This document shows positions 46,104 through 56,644 of a stretch of 64,000 bases of DNA, in pieces. The notes under the pieces are model-generated. The model saw only the letters and a list, made by a program, of their open reading frames with translations, had not been told where the DNA came from and searched no databases. Source of the stretch: Rhodocollybia butyracea (taxonomy: Eukaryota > Basidiomycota > Agaricomycetes > Agaricales > Omphalotaceae); contig JADNRY010000008.1 in the NCBI GenBank assembly GCA_015501585.1, positions 62,001-126,000 of the forward strand, read 5' to 3'. Both the position numbers and the translations under genes were made by a program. Each line of letters starts with the position of its first letter. Position 1 is the stretch's first letter.

Positions 46104-46546
46104 GGGTGCAACATCATAACTATTCTAAGTTAAATACGGTAGCTCGGAATAGAGTTAGAACATGAAAATAATGGATCAAAAATATAGAATGATCGAGGAA
46201 TAAAGTAAACGAAAGGATGTAGTATTACCCGAATACTTATCCTGAGGTCAAACATGGGGGCAGGACTTCTATCCTTCAGCCCGGACTGTATGGATCTGCG
46301 ACATCTACACCTGCAGGAAATCCACAAAATAGATTGTTAGGAAGTGGATTCCGGAAAGTATGTTTCCCGCCTCCTTTCATTTCGTGATGTTGCTGGATGA
46401 CTTATCGTTGTTATCCAGAAAACCCTTAAGTTGTACAAATCAAATTCAGCATCATTTATTTACCTTGCTCAGAGTATTAAGATCTACAAACATCTACAGT
46501 AATATCTGAACATACAGGTTTATATGGTACTATTTGCAGTAAGTTT

Positions 46547-46822
46547 GATGTGATAAGTTTTCGTCCGAAAGAACTTGCCGCGCATCTGAGCAAGCAGATC
46601 CGCTCTCAGTGCCGTTCTTGCTTGCATTCCACGCGTTTTTATGTGTTTTCGACAAAGATAAAGGGATTAATTAATATTAAGGTACTTTACAGGCAGAATA
46701 CTTCTTTTTTCTCATTGAAAACGCGTAAGAACGCGTGGAATGCAAGCAATAATGAAAAGAGAGGGCGGGAGCAGATAGGCTCGGATGGCGCGGCAAGTTA
46801 TTCACACGAAAGTTTATGACAT
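46547..46822. mobile_element. MITE-like inverted-repeat element
   Basis: The left half (GTTTTCGTCCGAAAG, CTTGCCGCGC, TTGCTTGCATTCCACGCGTT) is mirrored by the right half (AACGCGTGGAATGCAAGCAA, GGCGCGGCAAG, CACGAAAGTTTAT). The ends are imperfect (ATAAGTTTTCG / CGAAAGTTTAT). No target duplication can be fixed. Length is about 275 bp and it is non-coding. Confidence 0.6.
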
Positions 46823-47868
46823 GGTTTGCTTATTAACGTTTCAGCATTCCTGAATATTGATTCTGATTCCTGAAAACTGAGGTCGCCGTTACAGAGCCGC
46901 TGCGCGGCGATTTACACGGACCCGGTTCTACCGGCAGCCGCTGCGCGGCCAGAGCTGCTTAGTCACTATTACCAATCAAATTTAAGCGCCCCGACCGAAT
47001 TTAAAGTATAGGATCTTTCCAGATAACCTCACTCAAACGGAAAAGAGAACAAGTCTCTTCAAACTTTATGTCTTCCTTGGCCCCTCAAGCTAGTCAAGCT
47101 CAGAGCTCAAGTTGCCATAATTTTCTCATTCCAACATAAATCCCGACGTCTTCCACGCTTATCACGGTCAGACCGGTCAATATTATCAATCCACAAGCTT
47201 AAGTCTCAGAGTAGGACGTTTTCAGGGACCCAGTAGTGTCGAGAGAGGCTGGAGGGAACTGAATCGAGTTGGAGATGCTGCCAAAAATAGAAATCGGTGC
47301 GTTCATGTTCGATAAACGCGTATCTGATGGTCTGGTCAACCACTTTCCGTCTCTTCTGCACTGGCTTCCTATACATTCCTCTCCCTTGACTCTCCCGAAC
47401 CATATCAGAAAGACGTCGCTGACATTGATGATTCGGCGTCGAATCATTCCGCGAGTACATAGCACATTACAGAGGTATATAGTTCTCGATATCCGGGTTT
47501 TAGATGTCCTGGATTTGTAAACCCAAGTATACTCTCGAGAAAATCGTCTCTGCACCGCAAAGATTGGAGGTTAAAGCGGCGAAATTGGTCAAGTTAAACT
47601 TGAAATCGGAATCAGGAGGTGACTCAAATAATAATAAGTTCAGAGGCGTTTCCGCTGGGCTGTTCTGAGGTGCCAGAGACATAGCCCATCCCAGGCTCGC
47701 CACCACCACTTGCGGTCTGAAAGCTGGGCGCTGATCAAGGAATTGTAGGTCCCATTGAGTCGACTCAGATATTGGACACTGATCAGTGATGGCATCCTTT
47801 AGGTATATACCCATTCCTCGCGTTGTTTCTCTTGATCTTAACAACCAAAATTTGGGACCAGACCTAAC

Positions 47869-48848
47869 ATGATTATATTCTTGTTGGTCTTTACTTTCAA
47901 CATCGGTGAGCTACTCTGTTTCACCTTGCAAACTATCTTCATGACTGATTTAATATCTAGCAAGTGCTTTTTCTCAAACCGCGGTTACACTCTTCGAATT
48001 TGGAATAAATCGTCTCGCTAGTGGCATATCTACTCGACCACTATCCCCTCTTGGCACAGCAAGCGACAAGTCTGAAACAACATACCTCTATGAAATCGTC
48101 GATCCTGCAATAGCTACCAATGGTGCCGCCGCTCTGATCACATGTGGGTATATCTGTCGACGATACAATGTTTGATCTCATTCGGAGTATTACAGCTTCG
48201 CGAACAATTGTTGCTTCTGCCTCTGGATGGGCCGAGCACTTTGGTACCACTGCTTCCATCGAATGCAAGTTTATCGATTCTACGGAAGGCATATGCTTCG
48301 GTGCTGCCACCGGTACGGCCACTGGCACTCCCTCACCGGTGGTCCTCGAAGTGGCAAGCACCACCCCAACCCAGGCTACAAGAACCACCCTAACCCAGGC
48401 TACAAGCACCGCCCCAACCTCAACTCCAAGCACCACCCCAACTACCGAATCTCAACCAAATCCCACCATCTCACAAAAATCGTCAGCAGGAATAATAGCT
48501 GGTAGCACGATTGCGGGTGTCGTAGTTCTATCAGTAGTTGTGGCTTTTATTCTGTGGCGGAGGAAACGATCGCGCCGTCCAGAATTGCTTGTTGAGCAAT
48601 TCAATACAGAGTAAGCTGTGCCCGAGTCATCAACCAATGCTGGGATCTGAATGTGTCCCGCCAGGACGAGGCATCCACCAATGCAAAACGCAGGATATAG
48701 ACATCTTTCAGAGTCAAAAACTCCTAGCAACGATGACTCAATCTCATCACAGATAGAGGTGAATTTTTCTCAAATTATAACTTGTAAAACCTAACATATG
48801 GCATAGAATGGCTATGGCTACTCTTTGCAACCTCAGACGAAATGCTAG
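47869..48848 (+). CDS. PY-tail surface protein, copy 11 (tail cut by a nonsense codon)
   Basis: 256 residues as read; exons 47869-47905 (MIIFLLVFTFNI), 47961-48143, 48196-48610, 48665-48758, 48807-48848; phases 1, 1, 2, 0. Ectodomain: FEFGINRLASG, GTASDKSETTYLYEIV, SSRTIVASASGWAEHFG, IECKFIDSTEGICFG. The stalk shows an internal duplication (TPTQATRTT / LTQATSTAPT). The helix is GIIAGSTIAGVVVLSVVVAF. The same TAG as in copy 10 (here 48846-48848, after QTKC) ends exon 5 early. The now untranslated end reads SDYPLSYAN, so two of the three prolines before the Ser-Tyr are gone. It is otherwise a sound gene. Confidence 0.82.
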
Positions 48849-49931
48849 ATGCGGATGACTGATGTAGTCACCCGATTGGTCAAGAGGCAGTTGGAGGAAC
48901 TCGGTCTAGTATCTGATTATCCGCTATCATATGCGAACTAGCTGGCCATTTTGCATTGTGATATTTAATTAGGACATTGTTTGTCCTGGTCCTTTGCTTA
49001 GTCCCCAGAAATCCGGTAGTCCATATATTGGGCTTGGAACTTAAGCCTGGGACCAACACCGATTGAATTTTTCACCTTAATTTCCCCTTCAGCTCTTCAT
49101 CTCCAATGGCTTTCCCAGTCCAGCGGTCCGCGCGCGCGGTTCGACATCATCGGAATAGCAGTCTTTCTTGGGCCCAGAACCGTCGGAGACTGTTAGACGG
49201 AATAGGATCAAGAGCTTGAGGTGCTCAGGTCGAATAAGAGTTTGCGAAAGACGAGGATTGTGCGTTCTTTTTCCAACACGTACGCTTTTCGCGTCGGCTG
49301 TTCAAGGTCGCAATCATGCTTCCAACCATCCTATGCATCTCATTTTGCTCGGCTACCCTGAACTTTTTTCCTTGGAACGTTGCTCGTGTCAACGATTTCA
49401 CCAAATTGGCTTATGGCCAGCCTCAGATGAGGTCTCGACGATCGGACTCGAGGTGTAAGTCTCGGGATTGGAGAAGAACCTACGTTGTCTCCCGCTCCCC
49501 CAAGTCTGTCAATTACCATCTGTCATCTTAATTATCCGAAATTGCGCAAGGCAGTCTACAATCCGACTCTACATATAAATTGTTGCACGCATCACCCGAT
49601 ATCTGCTCCTCGGCACGGGTGACGGGTATGTAGATGATTTGAAGAGGCAGTTTCCGTGTGCCGAGTAATTCACTTCCTTCCTTCCGTACCTCCTAGTAGG
49701 AGCAACAATCATCAGATGCATTGGAGAACTGGCCTGTATATCTGATATCTTGGCAACAGAGTTTTTGAGCCTGATCAAGGAATTGTATGTCTCTAAATTA
49801 AGCTCGCTTGCGGTGTTCTTTGATACATTTATTCGTTACCATGTTTCTCCTGATCTCAACACTCGTTAAAAGTACAGGACATCGGGCTATTCGACGCTTT
49901 CTTCAACACTCGCTGGACCGGTGGTCCCAGC
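48849..49931. other. Gap between copies 11 and 12
   Basis: Starts with the untranslated remainder of copy 11 exon 5. A small open frame at 49316-49531 (MLPTILCISFCSATLNFF...) has a hydrophobic N-terminus and may relate to the short frame at 36586, but it has no other support. The leader CTCGCTGGACCGGTGGTCCC is at the end. Confidence 0.4.
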
Positions 49932-51011
49932 ATGATTATATTATTGTTGGTATTTGCTTTCAACATCGGTGAGCTACTTCGATTCGCCTCACAAACTATC
50001 TTCAGGACTGATTCGATCTCTAGGGAATGCTTTTTCTCAAACTGCGGTTACACTCTTCGAATTTGGACCAGGTCGTCTCGCAGAGGGCTCGTCTACTCTA
50101 CCATTAGTTCCTCTTGGCACAGCAAGTGATAGTTCTCAAACAACATACCTCTATGAAGTCGTCAATCCTGTAATAAGTACCAATGGCGCCGCTCTGGCAA
50201 CAGGTGGGTACATATTTATCGACCGTACAATGTTTGGTCTCATTTGTAGTATTACAGTTTCGCGAACAATTGTTGCTTCTGCCTCTGGATGGGCAGAGCA
50301 TTTTGGTCCAACTGCTTCCATCGAATGCAGGTTCATAGATTCTACAGAAGGTGAATGCTTTGGCCAAACTACCGGTACGGCCACCGGCACTCCTTTTCCA
50401 GTGGTCTTCAAAGTGGCAAGCACCACCGCAACTCCAGTTGAAACCACCATCACATCCGCAGTCACTACTACTATCGCAGCCACAGCGAGCACAATCGCTG
50501 AATCTCAGTCAAACATCCCTCAGAACTCACAAAATTCGCCAGCGGGAATAATTGCTGGTGTTACGATTGCAGGTGTCGCAGTTATATCAGTCCTTGTGTT
50601 CTTGATTCTGTGGCAAAGGAGGAAGCGATTACACCGTCAAGAATTGCTTGTTGAACAATCCAATACATATTCAGAAGAGTAAGCCGCGCCTCATCAATGA
50701 CTATTGTTGGAATCTCAAGCTGTCTCACCAGGACGAGCTCAAATTCACCATCAGTGCGGACCGCAGAATACAACTATCCAAATTTCGCTCCCGTTCGGCT
50801 GATTCAACCTAGTGAAAGTGACAGTGACAGCGCATTGGTGCGGACAGAGGCGAGTTTCTGCCAAGTCACAAGTTGTAAAACCTAATGTATCGCATAGAAC
50901 GGCTACTCTTCACAACCTCAATCAAAGGGCGCGTATCAGACGCGAAGTGGCATGGATGACGTCCCCGAGGAACTCGGCTTCTCGGATCCTCCACCATCTT
51001 ATGCAAACTAG
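49932..51011 (+). CDS. PY-tail surface protein, copy 12 (intact if a GC-AG intron is used)
   Basis: 289 residues; exons 49932-49968 (MIILLLVFAFNI), 50024-50203, 50258-50678, 50732-50849, 50898-51011; phases 1, 1, 2, 0. The fourth intron has GCGAGT in place of the GTGAAT found in copies 9-11. Splicing there keeps the frame; retention would also change the tail. Ectodomain: FEFGPGRLAEG, GTASDSSQTTYLYEVV, VSRTIVASASGWAEHFG, IECRFIDSTEGECFG. Helix GIIAGVTIAGVAVISVLVFL, then WQRRKRLHRQELLVEQSN. The exon 4 tail is long with PNFAPVRLIQPSESDSDS, an acidic-Ser stretch. Exon 5 is GMDDVPEELGF then SDPPPSYAN; the RLRxLE stretch is absent. Confidence 0.8.
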
Positions 51012-52120
51012 CTGGCTATTTTTTTCATGGAAGAATGAGTCTACTGCTATATAATTTATTAGTCCAACTGGGACTAGTATGTGCTTTGTTTAACCCTCAG
51101 AAATAATTACGGTGGCTTGGAAGCTCGCCCAAGGCGACACTAAATAAATAGAGACGAGTCAAAGACGAGAGCCTGGACTCGAGACATGAACAGGTACAGA
51201 GAGTCCTTAGTCAAGAGCGAGAGTACGAGATGAGAGTACGAGAAAGAGATAAACGATAATGTAAACTATCAGTGGCATTACTATCAGAATATCTATTTGA
51301 TAAGCGTGATATCGTGTCGTAAGCACGTGGCCGTGTACCGACCGTCACTGTAACGTGCTGACCTGTGCTGACAATGACATGGAACTTACTGACGCTCATC
51401 AATTTTCTCTTCAGCCTTGGGGCTCTGGGAACTTCTTTTTGCTCAACGGGCTTCCACTGACACACTCACCCACTGTTCAACATTGACTGGCCAACCTCAG
51501 ATAATGTCTTCAATGAGGCGTGGTGTTGAGAGTGATCGAAGAAGGACCTAGAAGTGCATTGCGGGAACAGGTAGGTGAGTTGACCTGCTCCTGGATCTGG
51601 GTAGATGATTTGGATTTGTAAAAACACTCTGCATCCGCTGAGCATTAGGTGGAGACATAACCCAGCTGAAAACTTGCGTGCAGTGCGAACCCCATCCTCG
51701 CATATCTCTTGACATAACTACAGAGTCCGTGAAACTGATCGACGCATCTTCGCTGTGGTATTTCACAGCCACAGAGAATTAATGAGCAAGGAGGAACGGG
51801 AACCCCGACTCAGTCACCTTTTAGCCCTGATTGAGTCCCTGATTGAGTCCCTGATTCCGAATACATGATTCTTCTTGGACATCAACGTCATCACTAAATC
51901 CGGGGAAACCTTGCCAGGGATTACACCTCTCACCAGGTGTAATAAAGATTACACAGTGCGGTAATGGATTATAATGCAGCTAGCGGTCGGATAAAATGAT
52001 TTTCCTCTTATTATGAGTGATTATGGGCGGAAGATAATGATTATACCGAGAATACTGACAGCGGTAATCCTGAGAGCAGCCTAAAATTGATTGTCATTGC
52101 CCTGTAATTCTTCCTCCCAG
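51012..52120. other. Gap before the KDZ transposon
   Basis: 51110-51345 is a copy of the dispersed repeat also at 9320-9560. About 51560-51640 resembles the recurring tail module (GCGGGAACAGG...GATGATTTGGATTTGTAA). 51910-52110 is rich in GGATTA/TAATCC words in both orientations, perhaps a decayed inverted-repeat element. No gene. Confidence 0.4.
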
Positions 52121-52306
52121 CACCTCGTCATCACACCCATCAATAGATATGAGCCTGGTAAGATGGGCCCCACCTGCCAGGCCCCCTCCCCTTGATTTGT
52201 GTATTTCCCTACATCGCGAATATTTCCACCAATAATTCCAGTTATTTTCTAAAAGGCAAGAGTCTAGAAGGTCCATAGACCCTTGATGTAAACTACATAA
52301 AACCGG
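52121..52306. repeat. Left terminal inverted repeat of KDZ element
   Basis: Outer end CACCTCGTCATCACACCC, inner end ATAAAACCGG. The inverse of 62674-62859, with very few mismatches. Confidence 0.93.
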
Positions 52307-52628
52307 TATGACGACGTTTCAGCGAATAATCCCATCAGTTGCCAAGGCTTAGAAGCTGGGCTGGCTATCAAACACCGCCTGCCGTCCCGCCGTTCCTCCC
52401 GACTGATCTTTCATCGCAGCCCGTACGGATCCCGCCGTTCCCTCGCCTGCCTGCGCTTCAGTCGCGTCTCATTTCTGTAGCTTTAATCAGTGCCTGCACA
52501 TCATCCCGCAACTTATCCTCGCTTTGCGGCTTCTTCAATCCTTGCCTTATCAACTTCTCGCTAGGTTTCGCGTGTGCACTCAGGCTCCCAGCTTTTTCAC
52601 AATTAAACCACGGTTTTAAGTTGACAGC

Positions 52629-55600
52629 ATGGGCAAAAAAAATAAGTCAGGGGGTATTCAGCGTTCGGTACATTCGCACGTCGGTGGTGGGAGGTTTGGG
52701 AGAGGCGCAATCAGTACAACACTGGGCCCTCGGGCTTTGGCTAAGGTGCGCGAGGAAGCTGGAGCGAGAAGATTCAGAGCCTCTCAAGGTGTGTGTGTTA
52801 CTCCCTTCTCATAAATTTCAGCCAGCATCTCACTGCTTGCAAAGGCCTCAGTACAGAATTACAGAGTGCACTAAACGATATTTCTGGAGATACTCCTCCG
52901 GACTTTCAAGAATTCGACATGGAGGTCGACGATGTCCCCAACTTCAATACTGGAGAAGCCCCTGACAGTGGCGCAGAGGCCAACTTGCCTCAGAACATTG
53001 TAGTTGATTTACGGGACTTTATGGGAGTCAATAAATGGCATGGCCGCCGTAAATATAAGGACGCTCGAACTTGGAAGCAGCGTGTTCAGCGATTCAACGA
53101 CGCGTGGGCTTCGATTATAGATGAACTTGTTGAGCAATACATCTGCTGGAAATATAGCATCCCTTCCCAAACAGCAGAGCCTGCTACCACTGGTTGGGAA
53201 TTCTCTATCCAAATAATTGACGTGTATACTCTTACTCGTGAAGCAACCATTCCCCGAAACAGCGAAACCAAGGCCACCTCTGCCTTAGTTCAAGCGGGCT
53301 ACCTACCCGCTTCACCTGAGTCGCCATCCATTGCAGTGTCTTTGCGCACGCTGGAATTATTCTACGCAACCCGACTATTTAAGCCCAACTTCAGCGTTGA
53401 AGCCTTTGCCAAAACAGTGTGCCATCTACACTCTGTGCGTCAGGTCAATGTTCTCCAAAAATTCTAGACTTATTATAAACAGGAACCGTACCGTCGCAGC
53501 TATCGCACAGCTCTCTCTGATACCTTCGACATATACCTAGCCATAATACGGAAGGTCCAATCCAAAGTCGCCAAAGAGCTGGGTCAAGACTCATTAGACT
53601 ACCGCGCGCGCAATAGTTGCCCGCCGTGCACATATGAGGTAGGCATAATTCATGCTATTGCTGCTACGACTTGAGAGAAATTTTCTCTTAGCTTGAAGGC
53701 GAACCCCCGCAGACGTTTTCTCGCATGGTTGTCATTGATGGCAACAACTCACTGAAACGCCTGGATGGTATTGGCAAACGCGAAGTTTCAGACACTCGTG
53801 TCTTCGGTGAAAGTGACTACTATCTCAGCGAAGAGTTTGTTAACCGCTACGCCGATGAAATTCCAGCTCGCCCTCAGCCAAATGCAACGGCTGAAGTTGA
53901 AGAGGATCTTCCAGGGGATTGGGTGAATGTCGAATACGGAGATCCCACTGATGGAGATTCTGATCCTATACTTCGGGAATGCACTGACAACTGGAAAGCC
54001 GCTGATGCGGATGGTGCCAAGAGGATGTGGGATGCGTTTCGAGAGACAGGGTACTTTGCAATGGCCTGCAGGCATGGTTTCGTGATGTGGGTTGCAGACA
54101 TGATACGAAGCGGAGAGTTGTATGCTGCCCATGAATTTTTTTTTGTACTTTTACTAATGAGACGTTTTACAGAGCAAAATACCCCCTTGCAATGGTGGCC
54201 AAGGCACTCAAGACTTTCAGTCCTGGTTGGATACTCGGATATGACATTGGGTGTAGTTTCAGTGGTACGATACGTCGCAGCTCCCTGGGACCCGAGTTTA
54301 CAGAAAAGCGGTGTCGCACCTGCGTAAATGCATTTCATGGATACGCACATTGTGCGCTCTGCCAGCAGATATACCACCCTCTCAACATCTCGGGCATGGG
54401 TCTTGAGGATCTCGAAACTCTGGAGCGTGTCTTCTCCTGGTCCAACCAACTTGCCTCTATTACGCGATATATGAGCCCTTATCGACGTCGCGTTTTTATT
54501 GACTTACTCTTGCAGCAATGGGACCGTGACAAGTACCAAAATCTTGCTACCATGCTGCACAACAACTACATTCAAGCACTTGACATACTAGAGTATGAAC
54601 AACCGTCGTTTGATGCTGATCTCCAGGCTCTTGGCCTTACAAAAGACAACCTTAACCTGTATATTGAAGAGGAATCGCAGCACTTCGCTTCATTGGGCAC
54701 TGAAGCAGCAGAGGATTTACATGCAGTAGCATATGTTGAATTGCTTCGGAAGTATCAGGAAGTCAAGTAAGTCCATGAAAACTTTCGTTGCTTCATCTAC
54801 TTTAATTATACGCGTTCAGTACAGCGTATGAAAATGCAAGCACGAATTTCCGCCTTCACACTCCTGCCGACTACCAGTTTCTCTCAGATGCAGCATCATA
54901 CAACGTCAACCTCTCTGAAGGCCGCAAAGCAGAAACCCGACGCCGTTATCTTCTTGAGCAGCGTGATAAAATCTTGTTCGAGGTGGTGCAGGTTGAGACT
55001 GCGATGAATGTTGCTCGTCGATGGGAACCAAACGATCAGGAGTACAGGGAAGCGTTGAAGTATATTAACACCCGAAAGTACCGCCAGGCGTTGGAGAAAC
55101 TGCATAAGCTGGTTGTACAACGTTTGTTTGAACTTCATAAGATGAATCTCTCAAACACAGGTGCGCCATACTTTGAAGCTTCCAAATTATCATTACTTAT
55201 TTGCCCTGTAGGCTATAAAATGCGTACACATATATCTAACGCCCTCCAGCGCCGCTCTAAGGCTATTCGAAATGCAGTAAATTCCTACAACACTGCCGCT
55301 CTAGCTCTTGACCCACCTCGTGACACCTTGGACTGGTCTAAAGTCTCTCACTTCACCTTCCTTGACCAGTTCAACATCCTTCAGGACACACGGCACAGCG
55401 TCTTTGACCAGCCGTGGGCAAAACCTGTGACTCGGAGCCTCATGAAGCAGCACTGTCGAATTCAACGTGCGAAGGAAGAAGTTCTACGCTGTAACGTTGA
55501 GATTAAACGTCTCCACACCTCCATTGTTGATGAGAAAAAGAAATTCAATGCTGTTCAACAGAAGCTTCAAGATTCGCCAATGCTGGGCCCAGTCTCTGAC

Positions 55601-55855
55601 TATATTCAACAACGCCAAGCAGTAAACCAGCTGCTGCTTGCGCGTATTCATCAGACTTATGATTTGCCAGGGTTTACTGGTGATCGCACTGCAGGGCAAC
55701 GAAAAGGCTCCTCTGAAACTTCTGCAACTCCCATCACTGATCTACGTACTAACCCAGATCCTGAATCCGACATCGGAGATGATGACAACGACGACGACGA
55801 CGAATTCACTGAAGGAGTAGGTGCAATGGTAGATTTTATGTCCAACGTTTTATAA
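52629..55855 (+). CDS. KDZ transposase with CxC1-like cysteine cluster
   Basis: Cut-and-paste transposase of the Kyakuja-Dileera-Zisupton group (RNase H fold). Seven exons: 52629-about 52792, 52822-53443, 53483-53638, 53692-54119, 54173-54776, 54820-55160, 55212-55855. The first donor is uncertain within a GT repeat. Seen in order: basic N-terminus (MGKKNKSGG), LNDISGDTPPDFQEFDM, RKYKDARTWKQRVQ, a CxC cluster (NSCPPCTYE), VVIDGNNSLKRLDG with ESDYYLSEEFVNRY, MACRHGF, GYDIGCSF, a zinc-knuckle-like stretch (CRTCVNAFHGYAHCALC), TGYKMRTHISNALQRRSKAI, and an acidic C-terminus. IDGN and GYDIGC hold the likely catalytic aspartates. No frame lesion was found, so the element may be autonomous. Confidence 0.9.
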
Positions 55856-55861
55856 ACTCTT

Positions 55862-56644
55862 AATGACTTGGTAGCACCAACTATGTTTTAAAAAATACAT
55901 TTTTACTATATGTTCAACCGTATTCCTTGAGCCATAAAATGATAAGTCGTTGAAGATGCAGGGATAGGTGCTGCCGCACCAATATCTCAACTTCTGTGCA
56001 TATTTACTATCAAATTTGAATAGTTTTGCTGTCCAAAATTCGTGCTCTCTTCCCTTCCCTTCCACATCCTACCACCAGCCATGCTACTGCCCTCAGAAAC
56101 CGCTTGTCGAAGGAAGCTCTGGACGAATATTTCCAGTGTCAAAGTGACGACAATGAGGCCACCCTGTGAGTTACGCTTTTTTGTTACCTTTTGGCTGGCT
56201 TTGAACTGAGTTGGGTAGAGAAGAGCATGCCCGCTACTTCAAAAAACGCAAGGAGCAGGAGTTGGAAAAAAAGGCAATGGAGTTGCAAAAGTAAGTCCGA
56301 GACGTACTGTTGATAAGCATCTAAATATTTGTTGCAGAAAACAAGAAGCTGCAGCGGCAAAGGAGAGTGAAAGAGCAGCAGATTTAGATGAGGCAAATAA
56401 CGCTTGGCAATGGGATGGGGAGGCACGTATTCTAAGACTGTTGGACTGGTGTCCATCGACCGGGACGTATACTTGGAACGGAAGATATGAGCAACGTGTT
56501 CGAGCAGGAAGGTGGATAACTGGCACGTTAGAGAGGTGCAACAAAACGGGATTGTATATCTGGACTGGTAAAGGCCCTGCGTTCCTTGAGCAGCAACCCC
56601 GTCCAATGCCTCTTGTGGCTGAGTACACTTCGCGCGCGTCTTAG
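55862..56644 (+). CDS. Small coiled-coil gene downstream of the transposase, 5' end uncertain
   Basis: Exons that join in frame: up to about 56166 (LSKEALDEYFQCQSDDNEAT), about 56219-56290 (EEHARYFKKRKEQELEKKAM), and 56337-56644 (KQEAAAAKESERAADLDEAN, then WQWDGEARILRLLDWCPSTG and on to the stop). The first half is a charged coiled coil; the second half has regularly spaced Trp/Gly (TYTWNGRYEQRV, GRWITGTLERC). The start codon was not found; an acceptor CCACCAG at about 56077 hints at a further upstream exon. Family not recognised. Same strand as the transposase. Confidence 0.45.

Larger units (their letters stand above)
44398..47868. other. Long gap with F-box 3' scrap, inserted 2-kb segment and repeats
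   Basis: 44398-44465 is the untranslated rest of copy 10 exon 5. About 44620-44730 is an F-box 3' end scrap (GTTTATGAACCACTACGGGT). Flanking F-box sequence breaks at about 45006 (CTCTACCA) and resumes at about 47015 (ATCTTTCCAGATAACC), so about 2.0 kb has been inserted. That insert shows no recognised gene; it holds an interleaved repeat (45929-46103), an inverted-repeat element (46547-46822) and two copies of GCCGCTGCGCGGC (about 46900 and 46938). 47040-47220 is another decayed F-box 5' end, and 47330-47868 is the leader of copy 11. Confidence 0.5.

Noticed and set aside
46880..46950. GC-rich GCCGCTGCGCGGC pair as bacterial contamination or vector
   Set aside because: Only two short words, embedded in fungal-type sequence; more likely part of an inserted element.
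8003..50492. Many minus-strand ORFs opposite PY-tail exon 3 (Val-rich, MPSVESINLHSMEA type)
   Set aside because: They are antisense shadows of the Thr/Pro-rich stalk and share no start context; the sense strand has the splice sites and signal peptide.
52339..52965. 208-codon ORF before the transposase
   Set aside because: It overlaps transposase exons 1-2 in another frame; composition is not protein-like and the transposase frame has family motifs.
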